DNA of 64,000 bases from Bacteroidales bacterium. GTDB lineage: Bacteria > Bacteroidota > Bacteroidia > Bacteroidales > FEN-979. A model generated the notes under the pieces. It was not told where the DNA came from. It did not search any database and was given only the letters and a program-made list of their open reading frames with translations. The position numbers and the translations under genes were made by a program. Numbering within the stretch: position 1 is the first letter of the stretch; each line of letters starts with the position of its first letter. The stretch lies in NCBI GenBank assembly GCA_023229525.1, contig JALNZC010000017.1:12137-76136 (forward strand), given 5' to 3'. Shown here piece by piece: positions 8,357 to 16,647 of this stretch.

Positions 8357-10084
8357 ATGCGGATATCCTCTATCGTTGTCTTGATACTTGTCCTGACCTT
8401 CCCGGGGAAACAACTGGCGGGACAGAACCATTATCCCAGGAATTATTTCCGTTCGCCTGTGAATTTTCCTGTTTCGCTTTCCGGTTCATTCGGCGAAATA
8501 AGAAAAAACCATTTTCACTCTGGTATAGATATACGAACCCAGGGAGTTCAGGGGAAACCCGTTTATGCCGTAGCCGATGGTTACATATCGCGGATAAATA
8601 TTTCTCCAGGCGGATTCGGTAAAGCCCTTTATCTTACCCATCCAAATGGTTATACTTCAGTATATGGTCACCTGAAATCATGCGCAGGAGCCATTGGAAC
8701 CTGGATAAAAACGCAACAGTATAAGCAAGAATCGTTTGTTTTGGATACCAGTGTACCGGTTGGTATCCTGAAGGTCAAAAAGGGCGATATTATCGCTTAT
8801 TCGGGCAATTCCGGCTCTTCAGCAGGACCTCATCTTCATTTTGAGATCAGGGACTCGGAAAATCAGGATGTCATTGATCCGCTCCTTTTCGGTTTTGTGG
8901 CTGCAGACGGGAGTCCTCCGAAAATTTCTTACCTTAAGATTTACCCGCACGATGAAAATGCCCTGGTGAACAGGAAAAACGAACCTTTGATGATACCGGT
9001 TTCCGGCGCCGGTGGAACATGTAAACTTAAAAATTCCGACACGATAGAAGTCTCCGGGAAAATTATTTTCGGAATTGAAACATCCGATAATGCTGAAGGA
9101 GGATTAAAAACCGGTGTTAATACTATTGACCTTTCTGTGGGTGGTTCTGTAATTTTTTCACAACACATTGAACGTTTCGCATTTTCAGAGACACGCTATG
9201 CCAACAGCCTGATGGATTATCCCTCTTTTATCCGGAGCAAGCATAAAGTCCAGCGCTCTTATGTTGCCCCGAATAACAAGTTAAGTGTTTACAGAGATGT
9301 TAAAAATCAGGGAGTTTACACTTTTAATGATAACAGGGCGCATAAGATCCGCTACCGCGTGACTGATGATTTCGGAAATGTTTCCACGCTGGTTTTCTGT
9401 GTTAGAAGTCATCCGGCAAATCGTGAAATTAGCTCCGTATCCTCTTCCATCATGGGATCCCAGACTTTTAAGTATCAAACGGATAATCATTTTGACCGTC
9501 CGGGAATAAAATTTGATGTTCCGAAAGATGCACTATACGAAGATCTGGCATTTGATTATTTTACCACACCCCCGGTTCATGGATCTTTTTCACCTGTGTA
9601 CCATCTCCAGGATCAGTTTACACCGCTTAACACTTTTTGCACCCTTTCCATCCACCCGGATAATTTGCCTGGTCCGCTGAAATCCAAAGCCCTGATTGTG
9701 TCAGTGGAAGGCGGAAACCGGTTTGCCGGCAGGGGAGGGAAATTTGAGAATGGATGGGTCACTACCCGGATCCGGGATTTCGGAAATTTTACCGTCGCTG
9801 TTGATACCACATCCCCGGTTATCCGTGCTGTCAATATCTTTAATAATAAAAAAGTCAGCAGGCAATCAAGCATCATGATTAAAGTATCCGATAATCTTTC
9901 CGGGATCCAATCATACAGGGGAACGCTGAATGGTAAATGGATATTGATGGATTATGATCAAAAGAACAATCTCCTGACATACAGTTTTGACGAACGGATA
10001 AAGAGCGGAAAGAACCATTTTGTATTGGTTGTAACCGATGCAGTCGGAAATTCTTCCCGGTTTGAAGCCAATCTGATCCGCTGA
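8357..10084 (+). CDS. Secreted M23 (LytM-type) metallopeptidase
   Basis: 575 residues from the ATG at 8357. Signal peptide (about 1-22) ending LAGQ. The peptidase domain has the first zinc motif HFHSGIDI (His54, Asp58) and the second motif HLHFEIRD (His159, His161), typical of M23 endopeptidases that cut peptidoglycan cross-links. The roughly 400-residue C-terminal part is beta-rich and shows an Ig-like segment near the end (DNLSGIQSYRGTLNGKW). A longer reading from 8291 would overlap the previous gene by over 60 nt and hides the signal peptide. Role: cell-wall remodelling in the periplasm. Confidence 0.92.
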   Translation: MRISSIVVLILVLTFPGKQLAGQNHYPRNYFRSPVNFPVSLSGSFGEIRKNHFHSGIDIRTQGVQGKPVYAVADGYISRINISPGGFGKALYLTHPNGYTSVYGHLKSCAGAIGTWIKTQQYKQESFVLDTSVPVGILKVKKGDIIAYSGNSGSSAGPHLHFEIRDSENQDVIDPLLFGFVAADGSPPKISYLKIYPHDENALVNRKNEPLMIPVSGAGGTCKLKNSDTIEVSGKIIFGIETSDNAEGGLKTGVNTIDLSVGGSVIFSQHIERFAFSETRYANSLMDYPSFIRSKHKVQRSYVAPNNKLSVYRDVKNQGVYTFNDNRAHKIRYRVTDDFGNVSTLVFCVRSHPANREISSVSSSIMGSQTFKYQTDNHFDRPGIKFDVPKDALYEDLAFDYFTTPPVHGSFSPVYHLQDQFTPLNTFCTLSIHPDNLPGPLKSKALIVSVEGGNRFAGRGGKFENGWVTTRIRDFGNFTVAVDTTSPVIRAVNIFNNKKVSRQSSIMIKVSDNLSGIQSYRGTLNGKWILMDYDQKNNLLTYSFDERIKSGKNHFVLVVTDAVGNSSRFEANLIR

Positions 10085-10103
10085 TCTTTTCTTTTTATAT
10101 TTG
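10072..10103 (+). promoter_or_regulatory. Bacteroidota-type promoter of guaA, leaderless
   Basis: TCTG (10072-10075), 20 nt, TATATTTG (10096-10103) fits the Bacteroidota consensus TTTG-N19/20-TAnnTTTG with one mismatch in the upstream box. The guaA ATG begins 5 nt after the -7 element, so transcription would start at or within a few bases of the start codon and the mRNA would be leaderless or nearly so. Confidence 0.55.
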
Positions 10104-10107
10104 TAAA

Positions 10108-11637
10108 ATGCAAGAAACCATTTTGATCCTGGATTTCGGTTCCCAGTATACACAGCTTATCGCCCGCCGTATCAGGGAACTGAATGTCTATTGCGAAATT
10201 TATCCCTTCCATCATTTTCCTGTTCCGGATGACCGTGTTAAAGGGGTCATCCTCTCCGGAAGTCCATTTTCTATAAGGGATGAAAATGCCCCTATTCCTG
10301 ATCTGAAAGATATCCGGGGAAAGATTCCGGTTTTGGGCATCTGCTACGGTGCACAGTACCTTGCCCAGTTTTCGGGGGGAGAGGTTGCGCCTTCCAAAAT
10401 TCGGGAATATGGCCGGTCAAACCTCACATATCTTGATTCCCGTAGTACTTTACTCAAAGGCATGAGCACCGGCACCCAGGTCTGGATGTCGCATGCCGAT
10501 ACCATTCTCACTATCCCTTCAGGCTTCCACACCATAGCAAGTACGCCTGATGTAAAATTTGCCGGTTTTCATATTGCAGCAGAAAGTACCTATGGGATTC
10601 AGTTCCATCCGGAAGTTTACCATACCACGGAAGGATTAACCTTGTTGGGAAATTTTGTGGCGGACATCTGTGGATGCAGCCAATCCTGGACCCCCCAATC
10701 GTTTGTAGAAACAACAGTCGCCGAACTGAAAAACAAGATCGGGAACGATAAAGTTATTCTCGGACTGTCTGGAGGCGTTGATTCATCCGTCACGGCCATG
10801 CTTTTGCACAAAGCCATCGGTAAAAACCTTTACTGCATTTTTGTAGACAACGGGTTGTTACGGAAAAACGAATTCAGGAATGTTCTGGAAAGGTATAAAA
10901 GGCTTGACCTGAATGTAACTGGTGTCGATGCAGGTGATTTGTTTATTGATGGCCTTAAAAAGGTTTTTGATCCGGAAAAAAAGCGAAAAATTATCGGGAA
11001 AACATTCATCGATGTTTTTGAGGCGGAGGCGCATAAGATCCGTGATATTCAATGGCTCGCGCAAGGAACCATATACCCGGATGTCATTGAATCCCACTCC
11101 GTGAAAGGTCCTTCGGCTACAATAAAATCTCACCATAATGTAGGAGGTCTTCCGGATCATTTAAAACTGAAAATTGTAGAACCTTTGAACACCCTCTTCA
11201 AGGATGAAGTTCGCAAGGTGGGGAAGGCTCTTGGTCTTGACGATGAATTTCTGAAACGCCATCCTTTTCCGGGACCGGGTTTGGCCGTTCGGATACTGAG
11301 CGATATCGACCGTGAAAAAGTGAGGTTATTGCAGGAAGTCGATGACATTTTCATTGCTGCGCTTCGGTCTTACAACCTCTATCATGAAGTGTGGCAGGCT
11401 TTTGCCGTGCTATTACCGGTTCAGACGGTCGGTGTGATGGGTGATGAACGTACTTACGAAAATGTGGTGGCGTTACGCGCCGTTACTTCTACCGATGGCA
11501 TGACAGCTGATTGGGCACATCTGCCGCATGATTTCCTGGCAAAAGTAAGCAATGACATCATCAATAAAGTAAAAGGCGTTAACCGGGTGGTTTATGACAT
11601 CAGTTCGAAACCTCCTGCCACCATTGAGTGGGAATAG
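10108..11637 (+). CDS. guaA: GMP synthase (glutamine-hydrolysing)
   Basis: 509 residues, full length for the family. It converts XMP, ATP and glutamine to GMP in the cytoplasm. The class I glutamine amidotransferase domain has the nucleophile in GICYGAQY (Cys79) and the His167/Glu169 pair in QFHPEV. The ATP pyrophosphatase domain has the P-loop LSGGVDSS (221-227). The C-terminal dimerisation domain has the RHPFPGPGLAVR segment and ends PPATIEWE as expected. It has its own near-leaderless promoter. Confidence 0.98.
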   Translation: MQETILILDFGSQYTQLIARRIRELNVYCEIYPFHHFPVPDDRVKGVILSGSPFSIRDENAPIPDLKDIRGKIPVLGICYGAQYLAQFSGGEVAPSKIREYGRSNLTYLDSRSTLLKGMSTGTQVWMSHADTILTIPSGFHTIASTPDVKFAGFHIAAESTYGIQFHPEVYHTTEGLTLLGNFVADICGCSQSWTPQSFVETTVAELKNKIGNDKVILGLSGGVDSSVTAMLLHKAIGKNLYCIFVDNGLLRKNEFRNVLERYKRLDLNVTGVDAGDLFIDGLKKVFDPEKKRKIIGKTFIDVFEAEAHKIRDIQWLAQGTIYPDVIESHSVKGPSATIKSHHNVGGLPDHLKLKIVEPLNTLFKDEVRKVGKALGLDDEFLKRHPFPGPGLAVRILSDIDREKVRLLQEVDDIFIAALRSYNLYHEVWQAFAVLLPVQTVGVMGDERTYENVVALRAVTSTDGMTADWAHLPHDFLAKVSNDIINKVKGVNRVVYDISSKPPATIEWE

Positions 11638-11670
11638 TGTAATGAAGAAATGCGTAGCTTTCACAAGGAT

Positions 11671-13167
11671 ATGAAGAAGTTGTTGTTGTATTATGGATTC
11701 CTGATATATTTATCGGGAGCGCCTATTCTTTGTTCTGCACAAGCGACGCAGGATCAATTAAGAAGGATTCGTTCTTCCGTCATAGAAAAGATCGATGGAA
11801 AGGAATTTTATATTCATACCATCTTGCGTGGACAGACCCTTTATATGATATCAAAAGCTTATGGAGTGGAAATAAACGATATCATTCGTGAAAATCCGAA
11901 GGTGAAAGAGGGAATTAAAGCTGATCAGAAAATAAGAATCCCAATCCCCGGTAAAAAAACGGAAATTCCAGAAGAAAAGCCGGAGATACCAACTCATGTT
12001 AAGGATTCCGCAGATAAGGCATCTCTCCCTGAAAATGCACCGACAATCTCCGATTCGCTCCTTCAGATATCTACACCATGTGGTAAAGACAGTAAATCGA
12101 AGAAAAATACTTACAATGTGGCACTAATGCTCCCGTTATATCTTGATAATGCAGATCATCTCAATGTGGAAAATCCGGAACCTGATATTTTGGAAACTTT
12201 TATTTCCTTTAAATTCCTGCCCTTTTATGAAGGATTCCGGATAGCGCTCGATTCCCTTGAGAAAACAGGTTTGAAGGTTGTCCTCTGGGTTTATGATGTA
12301 GATAAAGACACGGTTAAGACTCAGCAATTGCTGAGAAAACCGGAGATGAAACTAATGGATCTTATCATTGGATTATTGTATCACAGAAATTTCTTAATGG
12401 TAGCCGATTTTGCCAGGAAAAACAAGATAAATATTGTTAATCCCATCTCTGAACGCAGCGACATTGTTACCGGGAATCCTTTGGTGTTCAAAGTCAAACC
12501 AGCCAAAAGTCAGCTGAACCACCAGGTTGCGGAATATCTGGCAGACGTAGACCACGATGCCCAGGTATTGATCGTACGGAACGGAAAATACAGCGACCCT
12601 GGTGCGGTTGATCAATTAAAAAAAGCATGTCTTGAGCAAAAGCTGAATGTGCAAGTCGTCGATGGACAGGATGCTCTTATGACCCGAATGTCGAAGGAAA
12701 AAGAAAATTGGATCGTTGCTTTCACCGATAATACGACGTATGCGCTTGAGTTTACCCGGCAATTGTACCGGTTTCGCAACGATTATAAAATTTCACTGAT
12801 CGGGTTACCCTTCTGGTCGAACCTGGAAGGGTTGGAAACAGATTACCTGGTCGGCTTAAAGACCCATATGGTTGTTCCTTATTTCACCGATTATGAGAAT
12901 ACGGAAGTCAAAAAATTTGTGCAGCGCTATCAACTGATTTATCATGCAGATCCTTCCCCGCTTGCCTTCGATGGATATGATGTAGCGATCTATTTTCTTT
13001 CCGCTTTGAAAAATTATGGTAAAAATATTCGGCCCTGTCTGGATGAATTAAAGATACCGTTACTTCAGACACAGTATGATTACCATTATTCCAAAAATAA
13101 CGGATCAGAAAACCTGCACTGGGAAATCTATAAATATGAAAACTATAAACTGTTAAAGGCCAACTGA
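11671..13167 (+). CDS. LysM and periplasmic-binding-fold protein
   Basis: 498 residues from the ATG at 11671, which gives a proper signal peptide (MKKLLLYYGFLIYLSGAP...SAQ); an in-frame ATG at 11650 adds seven residues. A LysM domain follows (about 40-95: ILRGQTLYMISKAYGVEINDIIRENP). After a Pro/Glu/Lys linker comes a type 1 periplasmic-binding fold (about 145 to the end: VALMLPLYLDN, FYEGFRIALDSLEKTGLKV, FDGYDVAIYFLSAL). This LysM-PBP1 architecture is common in Bacteroidota, where it is thought to tether a sensor-like domain to peptidoglycan; the ligand is unknown. The gene converges on the universal stress gene with only 3 nt between. Confidence 0.88.
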   Translation: MKKLLLYYGFLIYLSGAPILCSAQATQDQLRRIRSSVIEKIDGKEFYIHTILRGQTLYMISKAYGVEINDIIRENPKVKEGIKADQKIRIPIPGKKTEIPEEKPEIPTHVKDSADKASLPENAPTISDSLLQISTPCGKDSKSKKNTYNVALMLPLYLDNADHLNVENPEPDILETFISFKFLPFYEGFRIALDSLEKTGLKVVLWVYDVDKDTVKTQQLLRKPEMKLMDLIIGLLYHRNFLMVADFARKNKINIVNPISERSDIVTGNPLVFKVKPAKSQLNHQVAEYLADVDHDAQVLIVRNGKYSDPGAVDQLKKACLEQKLNVQVVDGQDALMTRMSKEKENWIVAFTDNTTYALEFTRQLYRFRNDYKISLIGLPFWSNLEGLETDYLVGLKTHMVVPYFTDYENTEVKKFVQRYQLIYHADPSPLAFDGYDVAIYFLSALKNYGKNIRPCLDELKIPLLQTQYDYHYSKNNGSENLHWEIYKYENYKLLKAN

Positions 13168-13170
13168 CGA

Positions 13171-14046
13171 TCATCCCATCGATGGAATTGCCAATAAAGG
13201 TATGTTGGTGGCAAACAGATTTTTTTTGGTGATGTTTTTGGTAAAAACCATATAAAGCAGGCTGCGTTTATGTGGTTGAAAAGCGATTATATCAATTTTG
13301 TTTTCACGTACAAAAAGATCAATGACTTTTTGGTTGTCGTCGACACATTCGATCACCTCGAAGGTAATCAAACCGGCTTTCTCTTCCTTGCCGAATTTCA
13401 TCTGAAGGGCCTTCATCCGGTCAAAAGAATCTGAATTTTTTGTTTTGATGATGAAATGAACTACCTGAAGTTTAAAAGTAAACGGGGTGAAAAGTTCAAG
13501 GATGACCGAAATAGTGGAGGCATTGGCTTCCGAGAGATCGGCTGCGAACATGATCGTTTTAAAACCCCGGTAAGTCTTGATTTCAGGAATGGTCAGCACG
13601 GGAACCTTGGCATGATCGATGATATACGTTGAAACTCTACCCCAGACATTGATGTTATTTCCTTTCCCGGTGGTTCCCATGATCACAATATCAGGGTGGA
13701 ATTCATTGCAAATTTCCCTGATTTCATTTTCAATTTCACCACCGTTGACGCTTGAAGTCAGGGTCACATTGGGGAGGTTCTCCTTACGGATCTGATCACT
13801 GACCTTCTCGAAAAGTTCTTCCATGTTGCGTGTGGCCTGGTGATGTATCTCTTTCATGAGTTCTTCATTGTACATGGTACTCATGTCGAGGGTATCGGGG
13901 AAACTCGTATCGGCAATGATAATCTGATCGAAATAGGTATGAAAAAGTTTAATTTCTGCACCGAAAACCCTGGCGAATTCAAGTGCATACTTGCAGGTTA
14001 TATCAGTATGGCCGGAAAAATCAACAGGTATAAGTATCTTTTTCAT
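13171..14046 (-). CDS. Universal stress protein (tandem UspA domains)
   Basis: 291 residues: two UspA domains (about 1-145 and 150-291). The first starts MKKILIPVDFSGHTD and carries the nucleotide-binding pattern GTTGKGNN followed by WGRVSTYIIDHAKVPVLTIP, so it probably binds ATP. The second domain (FKTIMFAADLSEAN...NIPLLAIP) lacks a clear glycine loop. Cytoplasmic, linked in general to survival under stress or stasis. Convergent with the LysM gene. Confidence 0.92.
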   Translation of the reverse strand: MKKILIPVDFSGHTDITCKYALEFARVFGAEIKLFHTYFDQIIIADTSFPDTLDMSTMYNEELMKEIHHQATRNMEELFEKVSDQIRKENLPNVTLTSSVNGGEIENEIREICNEFHPDIVIMGTTGKGNNINVWGRVSTYIIDHAKVPVLTIPEIKTYRGFKTIMFAADLSEANASTISVILELFTPFTFKLQVVHFIIKTKNSDSFDRMKALQMKFGKEEKAGLITFEVIECVDDNQKVIDLFVRENKIDIIAFQPHKRSLLYMVFTKNITKKNLFATNIPLLAIPSMG

Positions 14047-14081
14047 ATATTTGAATTTAAGAGGTCAATGCATCAGGAAGA

Positions 14082-15209
14082 TTAAGACAAAGTTAATATT
14101 TCCATCAACAATTTACAATTCTTTTGATTTGAATGAATTTCATTCAGGATATCCCGACGGTTTTGAATATAACTTTCGTTGAATTCCAATTCGAAAAGTC
14201 CGGTTATTTTTTCTTTAAAATTCTGAGGTGTTGATGCCAGGATACACAGTTCAGCCAATGATGTTCCTGCCACCATGGCAGGATTGACCAGGCAAAAACG
14301 TCCGTTGAACAGAGCATTAAGAAGCTTCAGCTTAAGTCCTGTTGGTTGAAATGTGACCATGATATTGACATGTGCATGACGGATCAGATCGGACATTTCA
14401 TCCTCAGGAGGATTGATTACAAAACGAATGTTGGGCCTGGATTGAGCTGATCTGATCAGCCAATCCGGTGGATCCATGCCCGCAATAACCAACGGAGGAA
14501 AACCATCCTCCCAGATTTTCCGGATAAGAAATTCGGCGGCCATATAATTTTCCGGAACTGACAGTTTTCCCTGATATAGTGCGTATGTGCCTTTACCGGG
14601 TAAGATATTCACCTCGTCATCGCGGTGAAAACTCGGCATGTAAACGATCTTTTTTGTAGGAAACCGGGACTTCAGGTAGTTTGTATCTTTCTGAGATACG
14701 GTGAGCATCACGGAAGCATGATCCAGTTTCCGCTGAAAAGCAAGCAACCGTATGCTTTCAATTAAAAAAAACAGTTTTTTCCTTTTGCTTTTCTCTGCCT
14801 TGAAGAGATGGTAATAATAATGGTGTTCAATATTGCTTTCCCGGTAAATCAAATACCGGTCGCTGAGGCGTTTATCGGCGAGAAAGCCACAAGTATGAAG
14901 ACCTTCGAACAAAATGGGATCGTTGTCCCGGAGCAAATTCAGGACTAGTGCTTCCTGTATACGGGTAGTAACAATATATGGTTTCAGCGACAAACCGGGA
15001 ATTAATCCCGATTTCCGGGGATAATAATAGACTTCATCGCAATATTTCTCCAGTTCTTTTACCGGGATACGATTATACCGGAAACAATGAAGATGAATGA
15101 CGACACCGGCGTTGTATAGGGCCCTGATTTTGTAAAATACATCTATAACCCCTCCGTAATTTGCAGGATACGGGATATCGAAAGAGATGATATGTAATCT
15201 ATAAGTCAA
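14082..15209 (-). CDS. Glycosyltransferase (GT-B type) with TTG start inside a repeat array
   Basis: 375 residues. The start RLHIISFDIPYPANYGGVIDVFYKIRAL has the shape of GT-B transferases of Bacteroidota, with the glycine-rich N-terminal loop. Later segments (LYQGKLSVPENYMAAEFL, PPLVIAGMDP, VMVTFQPTGLKLKLLNALF-like) fit the C-terminal donor-binding domain. No ATG exists at the expected place: an in-frame TGA lies two codons before a TTG at 15209, so TTG is the only start that keeps the N-terminal strand. That TTG is part of the heptad array at 15203-15340. The substrate cannot be told. Confidence 0.82.
   Translation of the reverse strand: MTYRLHIISFDIPYPANYGGVIDVFYKIRALYNAGVVIHLHCFRYNRIPVKELEKYCDEVYYYPRKSGLIPGLSLKPYIVTTRIQEALVLNLLRDNDPILFEGLHTCGFLADKRLSDRYLIYRESNIEHHYYYHLFKAEKSKRKKLFFLIESIRLLAFQRKLDHASVMLTVSQKDTNYLKSRFPTKKIVYMPSFHRDDEVNILPGKGTYALYQGKLSVPENYMAAEFLIRKIWEDGFPPLVIAGMDPPDWLIRSAQSRPNIRFVINPPEDEMSDLIRHAHVNIMVTFQPTGLKLKLLNALFNGRFCLVNPAMVAGTSLAELCILASTPQNFKEKITGLFELEFNESYIQNRRDILNEIHSNQKNCKLLMEILTLS
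14088..14119 (-). promoter_or_regulatory. Promoter of the universal stress gene
   Basis: On the minus strand ATTG, 20 nt, TAACTTTG matches the Bacteroidota promoter form. The -7 box lies 42 nt before the ATG, and the element overlaps the last codons of the upstream glycosyltransferase gene, so the stress gene can be expressed separately from it. Confidence 0.5.
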
Positions 15210-15340
15210 AAGTCAAAAATCAAAAGTTATCTGTTCCCGGCTGTTGGTTGTATGATAAATCAAAAGTCAAAAATCAAAAGTTAAAAGTTATCTGTTCCCG
15301 GTTGTTGGATGTAAGATAAATCTAAAATCTAAAATCGTAT
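15203..15340. repeat. caaaagt/caaaaat heptads within a 61-bp tandem duplication
   Basis: Short-period copies of CAAAAGT/CAAAAAT alternate with a block beginning TTATCTGTTCCCGG (15227 and again 15288, offset 61 bp). The array ends in aaatcta-type heptads. It fills the space between two minus-strand glycosyltransferase genes and reaches into the start of one. Confidence 0.85.
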
Positions 15341-16549
15341 CTTGTATTCTCCTATTTCACTGAGTAATTCTAAAAGTCCTCCTTCTTCATTCTCCCAGCA
15401 AAGATCCGCGGCGGCTTTCAGCAGATTCTGCCTGTAAATCAGCAATTTTTCATGGTCATTCAAGATCCTGTCGATCTGTATTGCCAGTTTTTCCGGCTCA
15501 TGGCTTTCAAGATATTCCCCGATCTTATAAATGTCCACAACATTTTTTATCTCGGGAAATGGAGAAACAAGCACCGGGACATTGGCCTGGATGTAATCCA
15601 TAAATTTATTCGGCAGACAATTATGATAGTTGATGCTGACATCCTTTTCAATCGAAAGTCCCAGGTCGGCTAACTGTGTCAGCGGATGCAATTCCTGGAA
15701 TGGGATTTGTCCCAAAAACCGAACCTTTCCTGAAAGTCCATTCTCCATGGTAAAACTCTGCAGGGTCTGAAAAATATCTCCGGTTCCCGCAATAATAAGC
15801 CTGGCATCGGTTTTCAAATATTTCATGGAGAGGATCGCTTCTTCCAATCCCCGGTCGATATTAACAGCGCCCTGATACAGAATGATTTTCTCTTCCGCCC
15901 TGATATTCAGGTCTGATTTGTTTTTGCCACCCGTTATTGATTTCCTGAATGGTACATTCCTGATGACGCGGATGTTAATTTTGTATTCAGTGGAATAAAG
16001 ACCGGCAACCGACCGGTTTACGGCAATTACATTTAGAAGTCTAGGGAAGATCCGGTCTTCTATCCATTTCCACGAGGAAGTTACCCATTTCCTCCCTACC
16101 AGTTCGGGAACCCCCCGGAAATATTCATGACAGTCGTGAATAAGAGCCGGGCGCTGGATCCTGGATCTTGTATCCTGTATCCTGTATCCCGGCTGAAATA
16201 ATGTACATAGAAAGTGTTTTAAGGAATCGGAGATTAGTCGCAGGAGATGGGCGATGTAACTGGCAGGGAGTGTGTCGGTATCATTGGAAACGATCAGGTC
16301 ACATCTGTGGAGCAAAAGGAACAAAAAGAGACGGATGTTGAATTCAGCATAAAACAGGACACCCTTGTCGAAAAGAAGCCGCATCCGGTGTGTATGGTAA
16401 GTTCGGAAAGCCAATGGTTTGCTGTATGGGCGCAACCTTCCGATGAGCAACACTTCATAACCCGATTTGACCAATGTTTGACATGTTCTGTCAACCCGCT
16501 GATCAGTGGTTAAGTCATTAGTCACCGAAACAATAGCCCTTTTCCTCAT
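15329..16549 (-). CDS. Glycosyltransferase family 4-like, with in-frame repeat insertion
   Basis: 406 residues from the ATG at 16549 (MRKRAIVSVTNDLTTDQRV); an upstream in-frame ATG at 16585 is less likely. GT-B fold: N-terminal acceptor domain, then LYQGAVNIDRGLEEAI, LIIAGTGDIFQTLQ and VRFLGQIPFQELHPLTQLADLGLSIE, typical of donor-binding GT4 domains. Between the strand ending ASYIAHLLRL and ALIHDCHEYF lies an extra stretch of about 29 residues. Its core, GYRIQDTRSRIQ (about 121-133), is the translation of the ggataca heptad repeat (DNA 16153-16190). The frame is kept. The insertion sits in a loop before the conserved HDCHEYF, so the enzyme may still work. Confidence 0.85.
   Translation of the reverse strand: MRKRAIVSVTNDLTTDQRVDRTCQTLVKSGYEVLLIGRLRPYSKPLAFRTYHTHRMRLLFDKGVLFYAEFNIRLFLFLLLHRCDLIVSNDTDTLPASYIAHLLRLISDSLKHFLCTLFQPGYRIQDTRSRIQRPALIHDCHEYFRGVPELVGRKWVTSSWKWIEDRIFPRLLNVIAVNRSVAGLYSTEYKINIRVIRNVPFRKSITGGKNKSDLNIRAEEKIILYQGAVNIDRGLEEAILSMKYLKTDARLIIAGTGDIFQTLQSFTMENGLSGKVRFLGQIPFQELHPLTQLADLGLSIEKDVSINYHNCLPNKFMDYIQANVPVLVSPFPEIKNVVDIYKIGEYLESHEPEKLAIQIDRILNDHEKLLIYRQNLLKAAADLCWENEEGGLLELLSEIGEYKIRF
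16153..16190. repeat. ggataca heptad repeat inside a coding region
   Basis: Copies of TCCTGTA/TCCTGGA (GGATACA on the other strand) occur inside the glycosyltransferase gene and are translated in frame. The family is otherwise intergenic in this window. Confidence 0.85.
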
Positions 16550-16623
16550 TTTCGGAATCCGAGATTCAATGTTCAATATCCACAAAAATAATCCTTTTCA
16601 ACCGATGTTATGACCAAATCAAT

Positions 16624-16631
16624 TATTTTTG
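16624..16631 (+). promoter_or_regulatory. Possible -7 element of murB
   Basis: TATTTTTG matches TAnnTTTG, 16 nt before the murB ATG. No matching upstream box was found at the normal distance, so this is tentative. Confidence 0.3.
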
Positions 16632-16647
16632 AATTTTACTTCTATCT

